From the NCBI GenBank assembly GCA_964513565.1, contig CAZENE010000014.1, positions 13,569 to 77,568 on the forward strand: a stretch of 64,000 nt of DNA, read 5' to 3'. The notes below the pieces were generated by a model. That model had not been told where the DNA came from, did no database searches, and worked only from the letters and a program-made list of their open reading frames with translations. Of the stretch, positions 1 to 8,890 are shown one piece after another; within the stretch, counting starts at the first letter, position 1; each line of letters opens with the position of its first letter. The stretch is from Delta-02 sp964513565 (lineage in GTDB: Bacteria > Desulfobacterota > Syntrophorhabdia > Syntrophorhabdales > Syntrophorhabdaceae). Both the position numbers and the translations under genes were made by a program.

Positions 1-339
1 CGGGTGTCTGCGTGGGTTTTTTTGATGATGGCAAAGCCAAATGTATTAGCCACAATCTCGCCCAGTGTGTCGTCAAATCCATAATGTTCATGAGCGCCAT
101 AAGGATCCGCGGGGCAGCTCCGGAGGGCCATAACATCGCGTCCTGTGATGATCCGGATGAGGGACGTTGACCTGGATGATTCCGTAACCATTTTTTGATG
201 TCTCGGTGGAAACGGTGCTAACAATGACGTCGGTTGACCCTCTTTTGATGATTTGACTTTTGATCTCGGAAAAAAACACGATGACATCCCATGAGCCGAG
301 GTGGCTGAGACGGGAGACGAGAACTTCCCTCCTCGCCAT
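1..339 (-). pseudogene. possible frameshifted coding remnant at the window edge
   Basis: I do not recognise this. Two minus-strand frames look partly protein-like and hand over near 130-190. One, from an ATG at 339, reads MARREVLV then a segment containing GYGIIQVNVPHP. The other runs open to base 1 and contains ADPYGAHEHYGFDD and a hydrophobic ANTFGFAIIKK. Neither frame is convincing over its full length, which would fit one gene broken by a frameshift. It sits in a region full of insertion-sequence debris. The alternative is chance open frames; confidence is low. Confidence 0.2.
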
Positions 340-505
340 TGTGGGGGAGGAGGTCTGATCGCCGAGCGCCCGACAGACCACCGAGGCACTTATCAAAGCT
401 TTCGTACGACGTGAGGAACGGGAGCACGAGGTATGAGGAGTGTGCAATCTGGGGCACGATATACTCCGGTCAGGGACCCGCTCGCATGTTGGGACGGCGA
501 GTGGT

Positions 506-566
506 ATAGGCCCAATTTCGCATTGTTTGACGATGAAACCGTCAAACAATGCGAAATTGGGCCTAT
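506..566. repeat. perfect 27-bp inverted repeat with 7-nt loop
   Basis: Arms 506-532 and 540-566 are exact reverse complements, starting ataggcccaatttcg on the left. The loop is atgaaac. A T-rich stretch (two runs of five T) follows at 571-584, so a transcript from the plus strand would form a very strong terminator-like hairpin. It could also be two abutting element ends or a miniature element. No gene clearly ends here. Confidence 0.75.
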
Positions 567-932
567 CCTTATTTTTGTTATTTTTCCGGGAGCATTGCGG
601 GCGAGGAAAACAAAACTCTCAACGCACCTACCACTCTTCTCATCAACGATGATCAACGCACATCACCACTCTCGATCAATATCTTTTTCAACGCTTCTCT
701 CTACGTCTTTTTCATCAAATCATCGATCCCGCCGGGGTCGGTTTTGCCGTTCCGATCATCGTTGTTTTCATCAACTTTTCACTTTTCGCGGCTGATGCAT
801 TCGCCGTTTATGCAATCGCTTCACCATCATCAGCACCCTTCCCATTTGGCATGCTCGGCGAACTCAATTGCAAAATCGAGTTCTTTTTTCAAGGTTATAC
901 TTCCCCCTCTGTTAAGATAGAAAAACCGATTC
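567..932. other. stretch without a recognisable gene
   Basis: This stretch lies between the inverted repeat and the left end of the IS3-family element. Open frames on the plus strand are low-complexity, rich in Ser, Phe and His, and match no family I know. There is no clear RBS-start pair. I see nothing functional here. Confidence 0.5.
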
Positions 933-959
933 GTTAAGGTGGATTCCCTCCCTGGTATG

Positions 960-1790
960 ATGCATCGAGGCAGACGACCCGGCCGTTCCCCAATACACCT
1001 CGTGCGGCGTCTTTTTCTGCAGCGCAGTACGGGGCCGTTTGGTACTATAAAACCGAAAGTAGTGGTCAATATTTGATTCTGCATCCCATGCATCGGCATA
1101 ATCCTTGAGATAGACTTCTTCGTACTTGACCGTGCGCCATAGACGTTCAATAAATATTATCGAACACCCGGCCCCGGCCGTCCATACTAATGCTGATGCC
1201 CTGCGCCTCAGGGATGCCGGTGAATTCCCTGCTGGTAAACTGAGAGCCCTGGTCGCTATAGAAGATCTTCGGCCTGCTCAAGGGAGCGCTCAAGCGCATC
1301 GACGCAGAATGCCGCATCAAGCGTTGTCGAGATTTTCCACGGGAGCACGTAGCGGGTAAATCAGTCCATCACGGTAACAAGATAAATGAAGCCCTTGCGC
1401 ATCCTCACATAGGTAAGGTCGGTTGTCCATACTTCGTTTGGAGCCGAGATGGTCATATCGCCGAGGAGGTACGGACAGACCGTATGTTCGGAACAGACGT
1501 TCTTTTCTTCGGAAAGATCGCCTGGATTCCCATGATCCGCATAAGCCGCTCAATTCTCTTATGGTTTACTTTGTAGCCCCGTCGTCTAAGCCACACGGTC
1601 ATATTCGGCGCTCCGTAAAACGGTGTTTTCGTATACTGTTCGTCGATCAGCTTCATGAGCAGGTCATTCAACGGCGAAAGCGGTCTGGACTATTTAGTAG
1701 CTTGACCGGGCGAGGCCGACAAGTTCGCACTGACGGATAAGAGGAATCTCGGACCCCATCTCTATATACCGTTTATTTTCTTTAATGCTG
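960..1790 (-). pseudogene. IS3-family transposase OrfB, broken by frameshifts and stops
   Basis: Pieces of the DDE integrase appear in different frames. One frame (about 1690-1460) reads DLLMKLIDEQYTKTPFYGA, the HTH_21 region. Another (about 1450-1370) reads EVWTTDLTYVRMRKGF, containing the first catalytic Asp. A TGA replaces the usual Trp after VMD. Later segments (about 1340-960) need further frame changes and contain more stops. No uninterrupted catalytic triad remains, so this copy cannot make active transposase. Confidence 0.8.
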
Positions 1791-1805
1791 AACGAAGGGG
1801 TTTTT

Positions 1806-2048
1806 TTAGAGCCAGTCCAGTTCCACCTTCAGCTGCCCGATCTGCCGATACAGCTCTTCCCTTTCTTCCTCGGCATCTTTTTCCCTTCTTGAATGCCGGT
1901 TGGAGAAAAAGTCAGGCAGCTGGTCCAGGACCTGTTTCTTCCATGTGGTGATCTGGTTCGGATCGACACCGTAATGGCTCGCAATTTCTGCCAGCATGAC
2001 TTTTGCCTTAAAAGTTCCGTCATAGAGTTTTCTCTGATTCTGCGTCAT
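1806..2048 (-). CDS. IS3-family transposase OrfA
   Basis: This is the 80-residue DNA-binding subunit of an IS3-family transposase. It starts MTQNQRKLYDGTFKAKV and has the usual helix-turn-helix (IASHYGVDPNQITTWKKQV, about residues 21-41) followed by a charged helix ending KVELDWL. Length is normal to slightly short for OrfA. In active elements OrfA is joined to OrfB by a programmed -1 frameshift. Here an A-rich run follows the stop (ctaaaaaaacc), but the downstream OrfB is destroyed, so OrfA is probably a relic. Confidence 0.8.
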   Translation of the reverse strand: MTQNQRKLYDGTFKAKVMLAEIASHYGVDPNQITTWKKQVLDQLPDFFSNRHSRREKDAEEEREELYRQIGQLKVELDWL

Positions 2049-2113
2049 CGTTTCTTTTCTCCCTCTTTCTGTTCTGATTTTACACAGGACTGCGAGGGTA
2101 AATCCACCTTAAC

Positions 2114-2807
2114 AGGGCATCCAGCTTTTGGGGTATAGGTCCGTATTGCCCTCAAGCAGTCCTTGTTGTTGATGATTTGACGGCGTCACAATCATGGGCG
2201 TTTATCATGACTGTGTCGTATAGCCGCCACCGCTTTGTCCGCTTTGTCTTCCGCCAGGACATAGCCACATGGCTTGACTGCCATGAACGCGCCTTTGCAT
2301 GGTTTAAGGGCGTGCCCTCAAGGATTGTTCTCGATAATCTCAAATCAGGTGTTGTGAAATCCGACATCTATGACCCTCTCATTAACTACGCCTATGCCGA
2401 CCTAGAGCACCATTACGGCTTTATCGCCGATCCGGCAAAGAGTGGGAACGCAGAGCAGAAAGGAAAGGTGGAAAGGTCGGTCGCATCGGTGAGGCAGCAG
2501 CTCCTTGCCGGGAGAACCTTCGCGGATATCCATGAAGCCAATGAACGGGCGCTCTCCTGGTGCAGGGAGGAGATCGGACAGGAAGTCCACGGCACGCCGA
2601 AGAGAAGGGCATCTTGAAGCCGATAAGGAGGCGAAGAAGCTCACCCAGCGCATCCGGCAGGCGTCGTTTGAAGAGGATAAGACACTCGAAGGGTTCGACT
2701 TTGCCTTCAATCCGAGGATCAGAAGAAGTATGGTGACCGACCTCGCCACCTGCCTCTTCATAGAGAAAAAGGAGCATGTCCTTGTCTACTGTCATCACCG
2801 GTGGTAA
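2114..2807 (+). pseudogene. IS21-family remnant: istA C-terminal part fused to istB N-terminal part
   Basis: The first frame (2160-2617) is the integrase core of an IS21 IstA: WAFIMTVSYSRHRFVRFVFR, then SRIVLDNLKSGVV with a catalytic Asp, then GNAEQKGKVERSV with a catalytic Glu. After about 2600 another frame continues as the N-terminal part of IstB (RIRQASFEEDKTLEGFDFAF to KKEHVLVY). It stops exactly where the Walker A loop should begin. The IstA N-terminus, IstA C-terminus and IstB ATPase core are all missing, so this is a deleted, dead copy. Its left end abuts the IS3 element. Confidence 0.85.
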
Positions 2808-2897
2808 AAGTACCTAAATCACCGGATAAAATGTCCCCTCAATGAACTATTCCGATATACGCTCTGCGGATAGTTTTTTATCCCGGAGGGTATACCG

Positions 2898-3040
2898 ATG
2901 CTCAGAAAGGAGGACTGGATGGAGATCAAAGAACTGGCAGAAAAAGGCATCTACAAAAAGGATATCGCAGAGGAACTGGGGGTTAGCCCGAAGACCATAA
3001 CACGCGCACTTGCCCGTAAAGGCACGCCCTCGGGGACGAG
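2898..3040 (+). pseudogene. second IS21 fragment: istA N-terminus
   Basis: A good RBS (ggaggg, 2885-2890) precedes ATG 2898. The product starts MLRKEDWMEIKELAEKGIYK and contains the N-terminal HTH of IS21 IstA (KDIAEELGVSPKTITRAL). Homology ends after about 43 codons, where the frame runs into DNA belonging to the opposite-strand regulator. Upstream, atcaccgg repeated near 2794-2827 resembles the multiple terminal repeats of IS21 ends. So this is the left end plus a short N-terminal fragment of another copy, joined to the regulator gene by deletion. Confidence 0.75.
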
Positions 3041-3487
3041 CATCAGTCCGCTTGCAATGATCTCGTGAAGCATGGATGTCTCCGGCACATCCTGGCAATT
3101 GTCAAAAACGATGGCGCAGGAACGGGGCATCCTGCCGAAAAGGGACGAGAAGTAATGGCGGGTAAAAGCGCTGATACCGGGGCGCAGTTCAGGGCTGAGG
3201 AGAGGAAGGGGCCTCGTCCTTCCTTTTCTGAGGCTGCGTGCCGCTTCCCTCATGTAATAGAAGAAGGTTGCCGGGTCACTATCATCCTCATCAATTCTGT
3301 ACCAGAGAGCGGGGATGCTCCGTGACTGCACGTAACTGGCTATGAGGGTTGTCTTGCCCGACCCGGCAGGGGAGGATATCCAGGTGACCGGACAATCGCC
3401 GCTGCGGTCTATGAGCTCGAAGAGACGCCGACGGTTTACGGTCAGCCGAAGCCTCGGCGGAGTGATCTTTACCTTCTGGTCTCGCAT
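3035..3487 (-). pseudogene. N-terminal fragment of a LuxR/MalT-type ATP-binding regulator
   Basis: About 150 residues from ATG 3487 match the start of large (about 850-900 residue) LAL/MalT-like transcriptional activators: PPRLRLTVNRRRLFE, then the Walker A loop WISSPAGSGKTTLI (about residues 36-49), then WYRIDEDDSDPATFFYYM. The family continues through a STAND NTPase and sensor repeats to a C-terminal LuxR HTH; all of that is absent. The gene is cut at about 3035-3040 by the IS21 fragment. It would be non-functional as a regulator. Which genes it once controlled is unknown. Confidence 0.8.
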
Positions 3488-3945
3488 GTTCTGCTTTTAA
3501 TAGACATGTCAATTGTACGGGATGGCTAAAACAATTGTCAATTAATAAGCTGGAAAAATAAAAAAAAAGTGAGATATGTAACCTATATGTAACCTCCTTT
3601 CATTTACTCTGTATGGAAATATAAAAATGAGGAACTCAAAACCGCGCAGAGCATGGATGTACGAAAAAGTTGCGTTGAAAAACAGAACTGGAAACGATGG
3701 ATGTTACGAGAGGTAGAGGATAATGATATTCAAAGAGCAATGTGACGAGGACGCTAGAGAAGTGATGTGAAGTCGATGGGGAAAGGAAAGGATGACAATT
3801 GCCTTAAGGTGAAAATGGGGGTCATATAATCGGGTATAAGAGATACGCATTTAAACGAGGAAACGAAAGCAAAGCTAGTGAACTGGCGCGGGCTGTATTA
3901 TCGGGCCCTTTGCCGGTATTGCTTCAAGAGGGCAAATGGCACACA
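3488..3945. other. intergenic stretch, about 460 bp, no clear gene
   Basis: AT-rich DNA lies between the truncated regulator and the methyltransferase. Two copies of acaattgt-like palindromic words lie near 3513-3540, and tatgtaacct is repeated at about 3575-3595; both could be promoter or operator parts. Short open frames of about 30 codons exist around 3630-3740 but have no strong RBS or recognisable similarity. I call no gene. Confidence 0.5.
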
Positions 3946-4725
3946 ATGGGCCACCCTCTCTCGCAGGAACAGCGGGAAGCGGTAATCCGCTACTTTCAGC
4001 AGGAGAGTCACATCCTGCGGCAGCTCATGAAGAAGCCTGGCGCTTATCGGATGCCCGAATGCATATATGAAGGCAATATAACGGGGTGGATAGATGACCT
4101 GCTTGTCCGCTCCCCTAGCAATCGTGCCCTACAAAACAGGATTTGCGCCGTTATCAATGGCACGGAGAAGGTTGTTCTCGAAAAGATGAGAAATAATCAC
4201 GGCCGGGCATGCCTCATTAGTCTCGGCTGTGGTGCCGTGCGCGATACCGTGGAAATGATGAGGCGAAATTCACGATGGAACGGTTGCGTCCGGGTAGAAT
4301 GTATCGATCGTGACATGGAAAAGCTCGCTGAAGGAAAGGAATTCGCCCGGGTAGCCGAAGTAGAAAGTGTGAACTTCGTCAGGGCCAATATGCTGTCACT
4401 ACCACACAGGGAAAAATACGATGTGGGGCTCCTTATAGGTGTTCTCTGTGCCATCCCTGTTCCACAGTGCGTGGCAACCCTGAAAGAGATCAGGCCCTAC
4501 TTCAAGAAGGGAGGGGTTCTCATTGCCAGCAACGTGACCCCAACCATGGTACAGGAAGATCCCCTGATGTCCTACATTTTGAGCGAATTCGTGCGGTTGA
4601 ACCTTGTGTATAAGGCCCCCGAGCAGTTGCGTCACATTTTCGAGCTAGCTGGGTACGAATGGAAAGGGTGCTTTTATGATGATCCCTGCCAGTTTCATTG
4701 CATGGGAATAGGTACGGTTAATTAA
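3946..4725 (+). CDS. class I SAM-dependent methyltransferase-like protein
   Basis: A protein of about 259 residues with a Rossmann-type methyltransferase core. Visible motifs are the glycine-rich SAM loop LISLGCGAVRDTVEM in the first half, an acidic residue after strand 2 (VECIDRDMEKL), NFVRANMLSLP (motif III-like) and YDVGLLIGVLCAIP (motif IV/post). The substrate is not evident. I chose ATG 3946 because it follows a purine-rich agaggg; a TTG at 3910 would add 12 residues. The next gene is a 70-residue peptide gene 76 bp downstream, possibly in the same transcript. Neighbours are insertion-sequence remnants. Confidence 0.7.
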   Translation: MGHPLSQEQREAVIRYFQQESHILRQLMKKPGAYRMPECIYEGNITGWIDDLLVRSPSNRALQNRICAVINGTEKVVLEKMRNNHGRACLISLGCGAVRDTVEMMRRNSRWNGCVRVECIDRDMEKLAEGKEFARVAEVESVNFVRANMLSLPHREKYDVGLLIGVLCAIPVPQCVATLKEIRPYFKKGGVLIASNVTPTMVQEDPLMSYILSEFVRLNLVYKAPEQLRHIFELAGYEWKGCFYDDPCQFHCMGIGTVN

Positions 4726-4801
4726 AACCAAAGGACATGATTGGCATTATCAGGAAAATGATTCCAATGTTGAACCTAAATAAATCTTGTGGAGGGAAAT
4801 T

Positions 4802-5014
4802 ATGAGAGCAATTCTGCAGCAAATGGCAACGAAGATGAAAGACAGGATCGTCCAGATTACCAACGTTCCCGTAACGCGAACACAGTGCACTATTTACCTG
4901 AAGGATATAGAGTCCGATACAACATCTGATGGTAATCAGACCAAGTCACTTTCGAAAAAGCAAAGAATTTTTGAGGAGCAAAATATCGAACCCGAATTAT
5001 CAAGCGAGGTGTAA
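4802..5014 (+). CDS. hypothetical 70-residue protein
   Basis: I do not recognise this protein. ATG 4802 has a strong RBS (ggaggg, 4791-4796). The product begins MRAILQQMATKMKDRIVQI, has a short middle with one Cys (RTQCTIYL) and a polar, Ser/Glu-rich tail ending ELSSEV. No signal peptide or membrane segment is seen. It follows the methyltransferase and could be co-transcribed with it. A role as substrate or partner is only a guess from position. Confidence 0.55.
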   Translation: MRAILQQMATKMKDRIVQITNVPVTRTQCTIYLKDIESDTTSDGNQTKSLSKKQRIFEEQNIEPELSSEV

Positions 5015-5137
5015 AACAGCAATGCTTTCTTGAAAGACCTGGCATATTTTGCTTTCAATGGAGCAATCTGCGATGGCGATTAGACTTAAAGACAATGGGG
5101 GTCCGGTCTTGAGAATTTCCTTGCGTAGATAAGGATC

Positions 5138-5550
5138 GGGTACTGTCAACCCAATTGTGTAAATTTCTTATAGAGGGGCAAATTCGGACGTACCTTCCCT
5201 ATTTTAGTTGTCCTCCAGCTCATCTCCATCTTCAGTGATATGAATGCCTGGAGAAGATAGCAGGTGTTCTCGCCGGCAACGATCTCCATCGGTTTTGTTC
5301 TTCTTTTGAACTCTTTATTCAGCTGTTCTATAACATTGGTTGTCCGAAGCGATATCCCCTCGGGAAACGAGAAAGGCATCAAGTGAGTTTGATAGACGGC
5401 GGATGGCATATCTTTCTCCCACTTCGCGGCGAAGGCCTCGGCAAACTCATCGGCCTTCTTTCTCGACGACGCATAGAAGATGGAACGCAGATCATCGGCC
5501 ACCGCCTTCTTCACATTTTTCGGCACCTGGAAAGGACAGCCCGCGTACAA
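5138..5550 (-). pseudogene. IS256-family (mutator-type) transposase, C-terminal remnant
   Basis: The minus strand encodes about 134 residues of a transposase normally about 400 long. It includes NVKKAVADDLRSIFYASSRK, SLRTTNVIEQLNKEFKRRTK (around the last catalytic Glu) and the typical end KVRPNLPLYKKFTQ. A short internal deletion seems to join DMPSAV to the FPEG segment. The element end is near 5138 (gggtactgtcaacccaatt). The N-terminal DD part is gone. The insertion and later deletion also removed the start of the plus-strand gene at 5551. Confidence 0.85.
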
Positions 5551-6105
5551 GAAGAATACGAGCTTTTAGAACAAAATGCGTCTCGCAAGATATCAGAGAT
5601 TAACAAGATATCGGAGATCCTCGATTTTCTTCGAAACGGCGACTATCTGTCCATCTCCTGCCCGGAGGACGTTTCCGTCTATCTTGCGGAACACATTAAA
5701 GCTATCCCGGCGGCGACTTGTGTCGGTTTCAATGGCAAAAGATATTCGGTAATCAATCTAAGGGATAAAATCTTCAGAAAAGCAATGCTGGACGGCATCG
5801 AAATGTTTCTTATAAATGCATCGTGCCTTAACGATTATTTTACAGGTAAGGGACCTGTGACGATTTTGGAATGGGAAACAGAGCTCGAAACCATTGCAAC
5901 GGTTCTCGAATGTATTATCATAATGGTTCACGACGAGAACAAGGTGGATCCTAATATCGCCATGACCCAACCATATGTTTTTGACGGTTGTTCAGAAAAG
6001 TTTATACGGAATGATTTTGCAATTCCCGCCAAGCATTATGTAAACCGTATTAAATGTACGGATGATACCGACTGGCTCAGAACGTTCCGACGTGTATGCT
6101 ACTAA
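5551..6105 (+). pseudogene. hypothetical protein with its 5' end replaced by an IS256 remnant
   Basis: I do not recognise this protein. Coding character starts around 5551 (EEYELLEQNASRKIS) and runs about 183 codons to the stop. The frame continues upstream only into antisense of the transposase fragment, so the native start is missing. The body is acidic and mixed alpha/beta (EVSVYL-like strands, then NLRDKIFRKAMLDGIEMF) with several Cys. No catalytic motif or membrane segment stands out. It is probably a truncated, inactive gene. Confidence 0.5.
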
Positions 6106-6246
6106 AGTGATTGCCCGTAGAAAGACAGAAGACAGAAGGACGGGTTTCGCTACGGCAGGATCCGCCCCCGGTTGTTTTCTCAAGCTCCAGGACCCCCGGG
6201 CCCTGTTGTCTGTAGTATTTCGACTTGGTCTATAGCCGAATTGGTT

Positions 6247-6425
6247 TTACTTTTTTATCTGGGCAAGGAATTCCCGCACTGCTGTTTCGAGCACTTGCTG
6301 GTAAGTGACGTCCACGTCAATGGCGTACTTTTTCTTTTTTTTCCAAGTTCCCGGTCAAGACGTACAGCAGTCATAACGCGGTCGTCTTGACCGGGCTTTA
6401 CTTTTTTCCCGGGTCGGCTTGCCAT
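6247..6425 (-). pseudogene. small ribbon-helix-helix (CopG-like) protein with a homopolymer frameshift
   Basis: From ATG 6425 (preceded by an aagg RBS) the minus strand encodes MASRPGKKVKPGQDDRVMTA then VRLDREL, a typical beta-strand plus helix of RHH DNA-binding proteins. At an 8-T run (6335-6342) the frame must shift by one. It then continues YAIDVDVTYQQVLETAVREF to a stop at 6247-6249, about 59 residues in total. This layout resembles plasmid or toxin-antitoxin antitoxins. No toxin partner is visible. The shift may be a real mutation, programmed slippage or a sequencing error. Confidence 0.5.
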
Positions 6426-6486
6426 GCCTTATCATACCACGACCGCAAATTCTTGATAAACAATGTATATCGTTTACAAATGGAAA

Positions 6487-6534
6487 TGACAACCTAAAAA
6501 TGACCCACCGTGATCACCTAAAAATGACCCACCC
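6487..6534. repeat. IS21 left end with two transposase-binding repeats
   Basis: The outer repeat aacctaaaaatgacccacc (6491-6509) and inner repeat cacctaaaaatgacccaccc (6516-6534) match each other and, inverted, the repeats at 8891-8948. Multiple terminal repeats of this kind are the binding sites for IstA. Confidence 0.85.
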
Positions 6535-6564
6535 CTGTTTTAGTTAAAAAAATATATGCTTCTT

Positions 6565-7338
6565 TCATTCCTTGTCCCTTTTCGCCGGAGATTTCTTCCC
6601 CAAGCTTTCTTTCAATCTGTAGCTTTCCCAATCGCACATAACGATATGGGCCTTATGCGTCAGCCGGTCGAGAAGTGCCGCCGTCAGGGTCGGGTCTCCA
6701 AATAACTGTGTCCAGTCGGCAAAGCCGAGATTGGTCGTTATGATCACGGAGGCTCTTTCGTGCCGCTCGGCCAGAAGCTGAAAGAGAAGCTGCGATCCCT
6801 CCCGGGAGAAAGGGACGTATCCGAGCTCGTCGAGGATGAGAAGGCCGAACCGTGACATTTTCTGGATTATCCTGCCAACGGCGCGTTCATTGCGGGCCTC
6901 GATAAGCTCGTTGACAAGGCCTGCTCCGGTCACGAACCGCGTCCTAACTCCTTGACGGCATGCTTCGAGTCCCAGGGCGGTCGCAAGATGGCTTTTTCCG
7001 GTGCCTGTCTTCCCCGCGAAGATGATATTCCTTTTTTCCTTAATATACGTTCCTTCGGTCATCTCCCGTATCAATCTTTTGTCGAGACCTTCGGCGGCAT
7101 CAAAATTAAAGTTTTCCATGGTCTTGATCAACGGGAACCGCGCGTCCCTGATCCGTCGTTTCAACCGGTTATCAGAACGGGCCTCCAGCTCGGATTCGAT
7201 AAGAGATAACAGAAAATCCTCATAGTCCGAACCCGCCTCCCGGGCCTGCCGCGCACGGGCGCTGTAACACCGCAGGATGGCGGTCAGTTTGAGCTGCTTT
7301 AGGTAATCCGCAAGAAGAACTTCGGTCGCCGGTCTCAT
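6565..7338 (-). CDS. istB: IS21-family transposition helper ATPase IstB
   Basis: A 257-residue AAA+ ATPase that helps the IstA transposase select and capture target DNA. Walker A is GKTGTGKS (about 109-116), Walker B is LLILDEL (about 166-172), and a sensor region reads SVIITTNLGFADW. The N-terminal helical part (residues 1-60) is normal for IstB. It starts within the istA stop codon (ATGA), so translation is coupled. Length is normal and nothing is missing. Its only function should be transposition. Confidence 0.93.
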   Translation of the reverse strand: MRPATEVLLADYLKQLKLTAILRCYSARARQAREAGSDYEDFLLSLIESELEARSDNRLKRRIRDARFPLIKTMENFNFDAAEGLDKRLIREMTEGTYIKEKRNIIFAGKTGTGKSHLATALGLEACRQGVRTRFVTGAGLVNELIEARNERAVGRIIQKMSRFGLLILDELGYVPFSREGSQLLFQLLAERHERASVIITTNLGFADWTQLFGDPTLTAALLDRLTHKAHIVMCDWESYRLKESLGKKSPAKRDKE

Positions 7339-8831
7339 CGGATCACCCCCAGCTCTGCATAATCGGCCACATCGGGTACCATCGTTGCCGGCCAGCCTTG
7401 GAGGGGAGCAAAATTCTCTTCCGGGCCCGAGTAGACGAGCATGTGCTTTATCCCGTCACTTGTTGAGACGAAGTTCTCGAGGGCGAGTTCCACCACCGCC
7501 TCGATATCTTCGGGAGGATAATCCCTGTAGAGCATAAGGACCGAGATAAAGTCTTTTATCCCTGCGGTGTCTCCCTGCCTTTCCTTAAACCTCAGGAGAA
7601 GTTTTTCAAGGCACGCCGGCCATGCCGGCCGCCACGTGCGGATAACAAGAGCGCTGTCGAAAGCGCCGGGCTTGCGTTTTAGTAATTCGAGATAGTGCTG
7701 CGGATCGAGCTGCCACTTGTTGTTGCCGAAGAACCTCTCATGGCTTGCTATCCTCCTGCCTTCGTAAAAAATATCGACCCGGTCTATCGTGAGTTCAAGC
7801 CTCACCTTGAGCCTTACGTGGGATACCGGCACCGAGTAATGGTTTTTGTCGGCAATGACGGTGGAGTATTTGTCGACCCTGGTCTCCGAGATATACATGT
7901 TACTCATCGGCACGGCGGGCAGAGGGATGAGATGTTCCTTTTCCCTCTCAAAGAGACAATCGACGCTTTCCGTGCGGCCTTCGGTACGGTGGGTGCCGTG
8001 GCGAAGACAGGCGTTCAGCAGTTTCTCGTTAAGTTCCTCGAAGCTCTCCACGACGGGAATGGGGACAAGGTAATTGCGCCGTATATACCCGATCATCCCT
8101 TCCGTCCCTCCCTTCTCATGGGCCGCTGCCGGGTTGCAGAAGCGGGCTTCGAAGTTGTAGTAGGCTTTAAGTTTGCGAAAGCCCTCCTGCTCGATCCGGC
8201 CGTGGCCCGCAAGGACCTTCTGAATGGCGCTCGTCAGGTTGTCGTACACAATGGTGGGGAAGACACCGCCGAAGAAACGGAAAGCGTGGACATGGGCGTC
8301 GAAGAACGCCTGTTGCTTCTCGCAGGGGTAGGCACGAATAAAAGTCTTGGCGGAGAACTTGGAGCGCACGCAGAAGAAGTGGAATGGGACCCGCACCCCT
8401 CCGATTACGGCAAGGGCACGCCCCCAGTCGGCCTCGGCTTCTTGTCCGCAATCGGGTTCGAGGACCAGGAAGACGCCGGGTGTATCCATCCCCTCCTTTG
8501 CCTTTACCTGGCGCACGTACCGGCGCACCGTGACCTCGCTTCCCCCGTATCCTTCCTCCTCCACGAGGCGCGTGTAGATCCGGCGGGCGGTGTGACGTTG
8601 CTTTTTGGGGTTCTCACAATCTTCTTTCAGCCAACGCTCTATTGTGTCCCTGTATTTGTCCAGAACGGGATATGTCTGCGCTGATCTTTGCTTGTACTCG
8701 GGGAACTCACCCTCAAGGACCTTCCTGATCGTCACCCGGGAATGGCCCGTTTCTTTCTGTATCCGCCGGATGCTTTTGCCGTAAACCCGATGTGCTGTCC
8801 TGATGTATTCATACTGATCCATCGTTATCAC
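7335..8831 (-). CDS. istA: IS21-family transposase IstA
   Basis: A 498-residue DDE transposase that cuts and joins the element ends. The N-terminus has an HTH (SIRRIQKETGHSRVTIRKVL, about 20-39). Catalytic residues fit D135 (EAEADWGRA), D197 (TIVYDNLTS) and E244 (KGGTEGMIGYI). The C-terminal beta-barrel-like part includes YSVPVSHVRLKVRL. Length is normal. It is first in the istA-istB pair; the promoter should lie in the right end of the element, near 8832-8890. Confidence 0.93.
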   Translation of the reverse strand: MITMDQYEYIRTAHRVYGKSIRRIQKETGHSRVTIRKVLEGEFPEYKQRSAQTYPVLDKYRDTIERWLKEDCENPKKQRHTARRIYTRLVEEEGYGGSEVTVRRYVRQVKAKEGMDTPGVFLVLEPDCGQEAEADWGRALAVIGGVRVPFHFFCVRSKFSAKTFIRAYPCEKQQAFFDAHVHAFRFFGGVFPTIVYDNLTSAIQKVLAGHGRIEQEGFRKLKAYYNFEARFCNPAAAHEKGGTEGMIGYIRRNYLVPIPVVESFEELNEKLLNACLRHGTHRTEGRTESVDCLFEREKEHLIPLPAVPMSNMYISETRVDKYSTVIADKNHYSVPVSHVRLKVRLELTIDRVDIFYEGRRIASHERFFGNNKWQLDPQHYLELLKRKPGAFDSALVIRTWRPAWPACLEKLLLRFKERQGDTAGIKDFISVLMLYRDYPPEDIEAVVELALENFVSTSDGIKHMLVYSGPEENFAPLQGWPATMVPDVADYAELGVIR

Positions 8832-8890
8832 CCTTTCCCTCCGGTCAAGTCGATCTTTATTAAAACCAAACTTACCAGAGATTGTCTTGG

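Larger units (their letters stand above)
933..2113 (-). mobile_element. decayed IS3-family insertion sequence (about 1.18 kb)
   Basis: The ends carry matching terminal inverted repeats: gttaaggtggatt at 933-945 and its reverse complement at 2101-2113. The interior encodes, on the minus strand, an intact-looking OrfA (2048-1806) and a broken OrfB. Length, two-orf layout and OrfA/OrfB sequence fit IS3. The element is probably immobile because OrfB has frameshifts and stops. On its right it directly abuts an IS21 remnant. I see no obvious target duplication. Confidence 0.85.

Noticed and set aside
7695..8684. Long plus-strand open frame of 329 codons opposite istA
   Set aside because: It is the antisense shadow of a clear transposase with intact DDE motifs; no family resemblance of its own.
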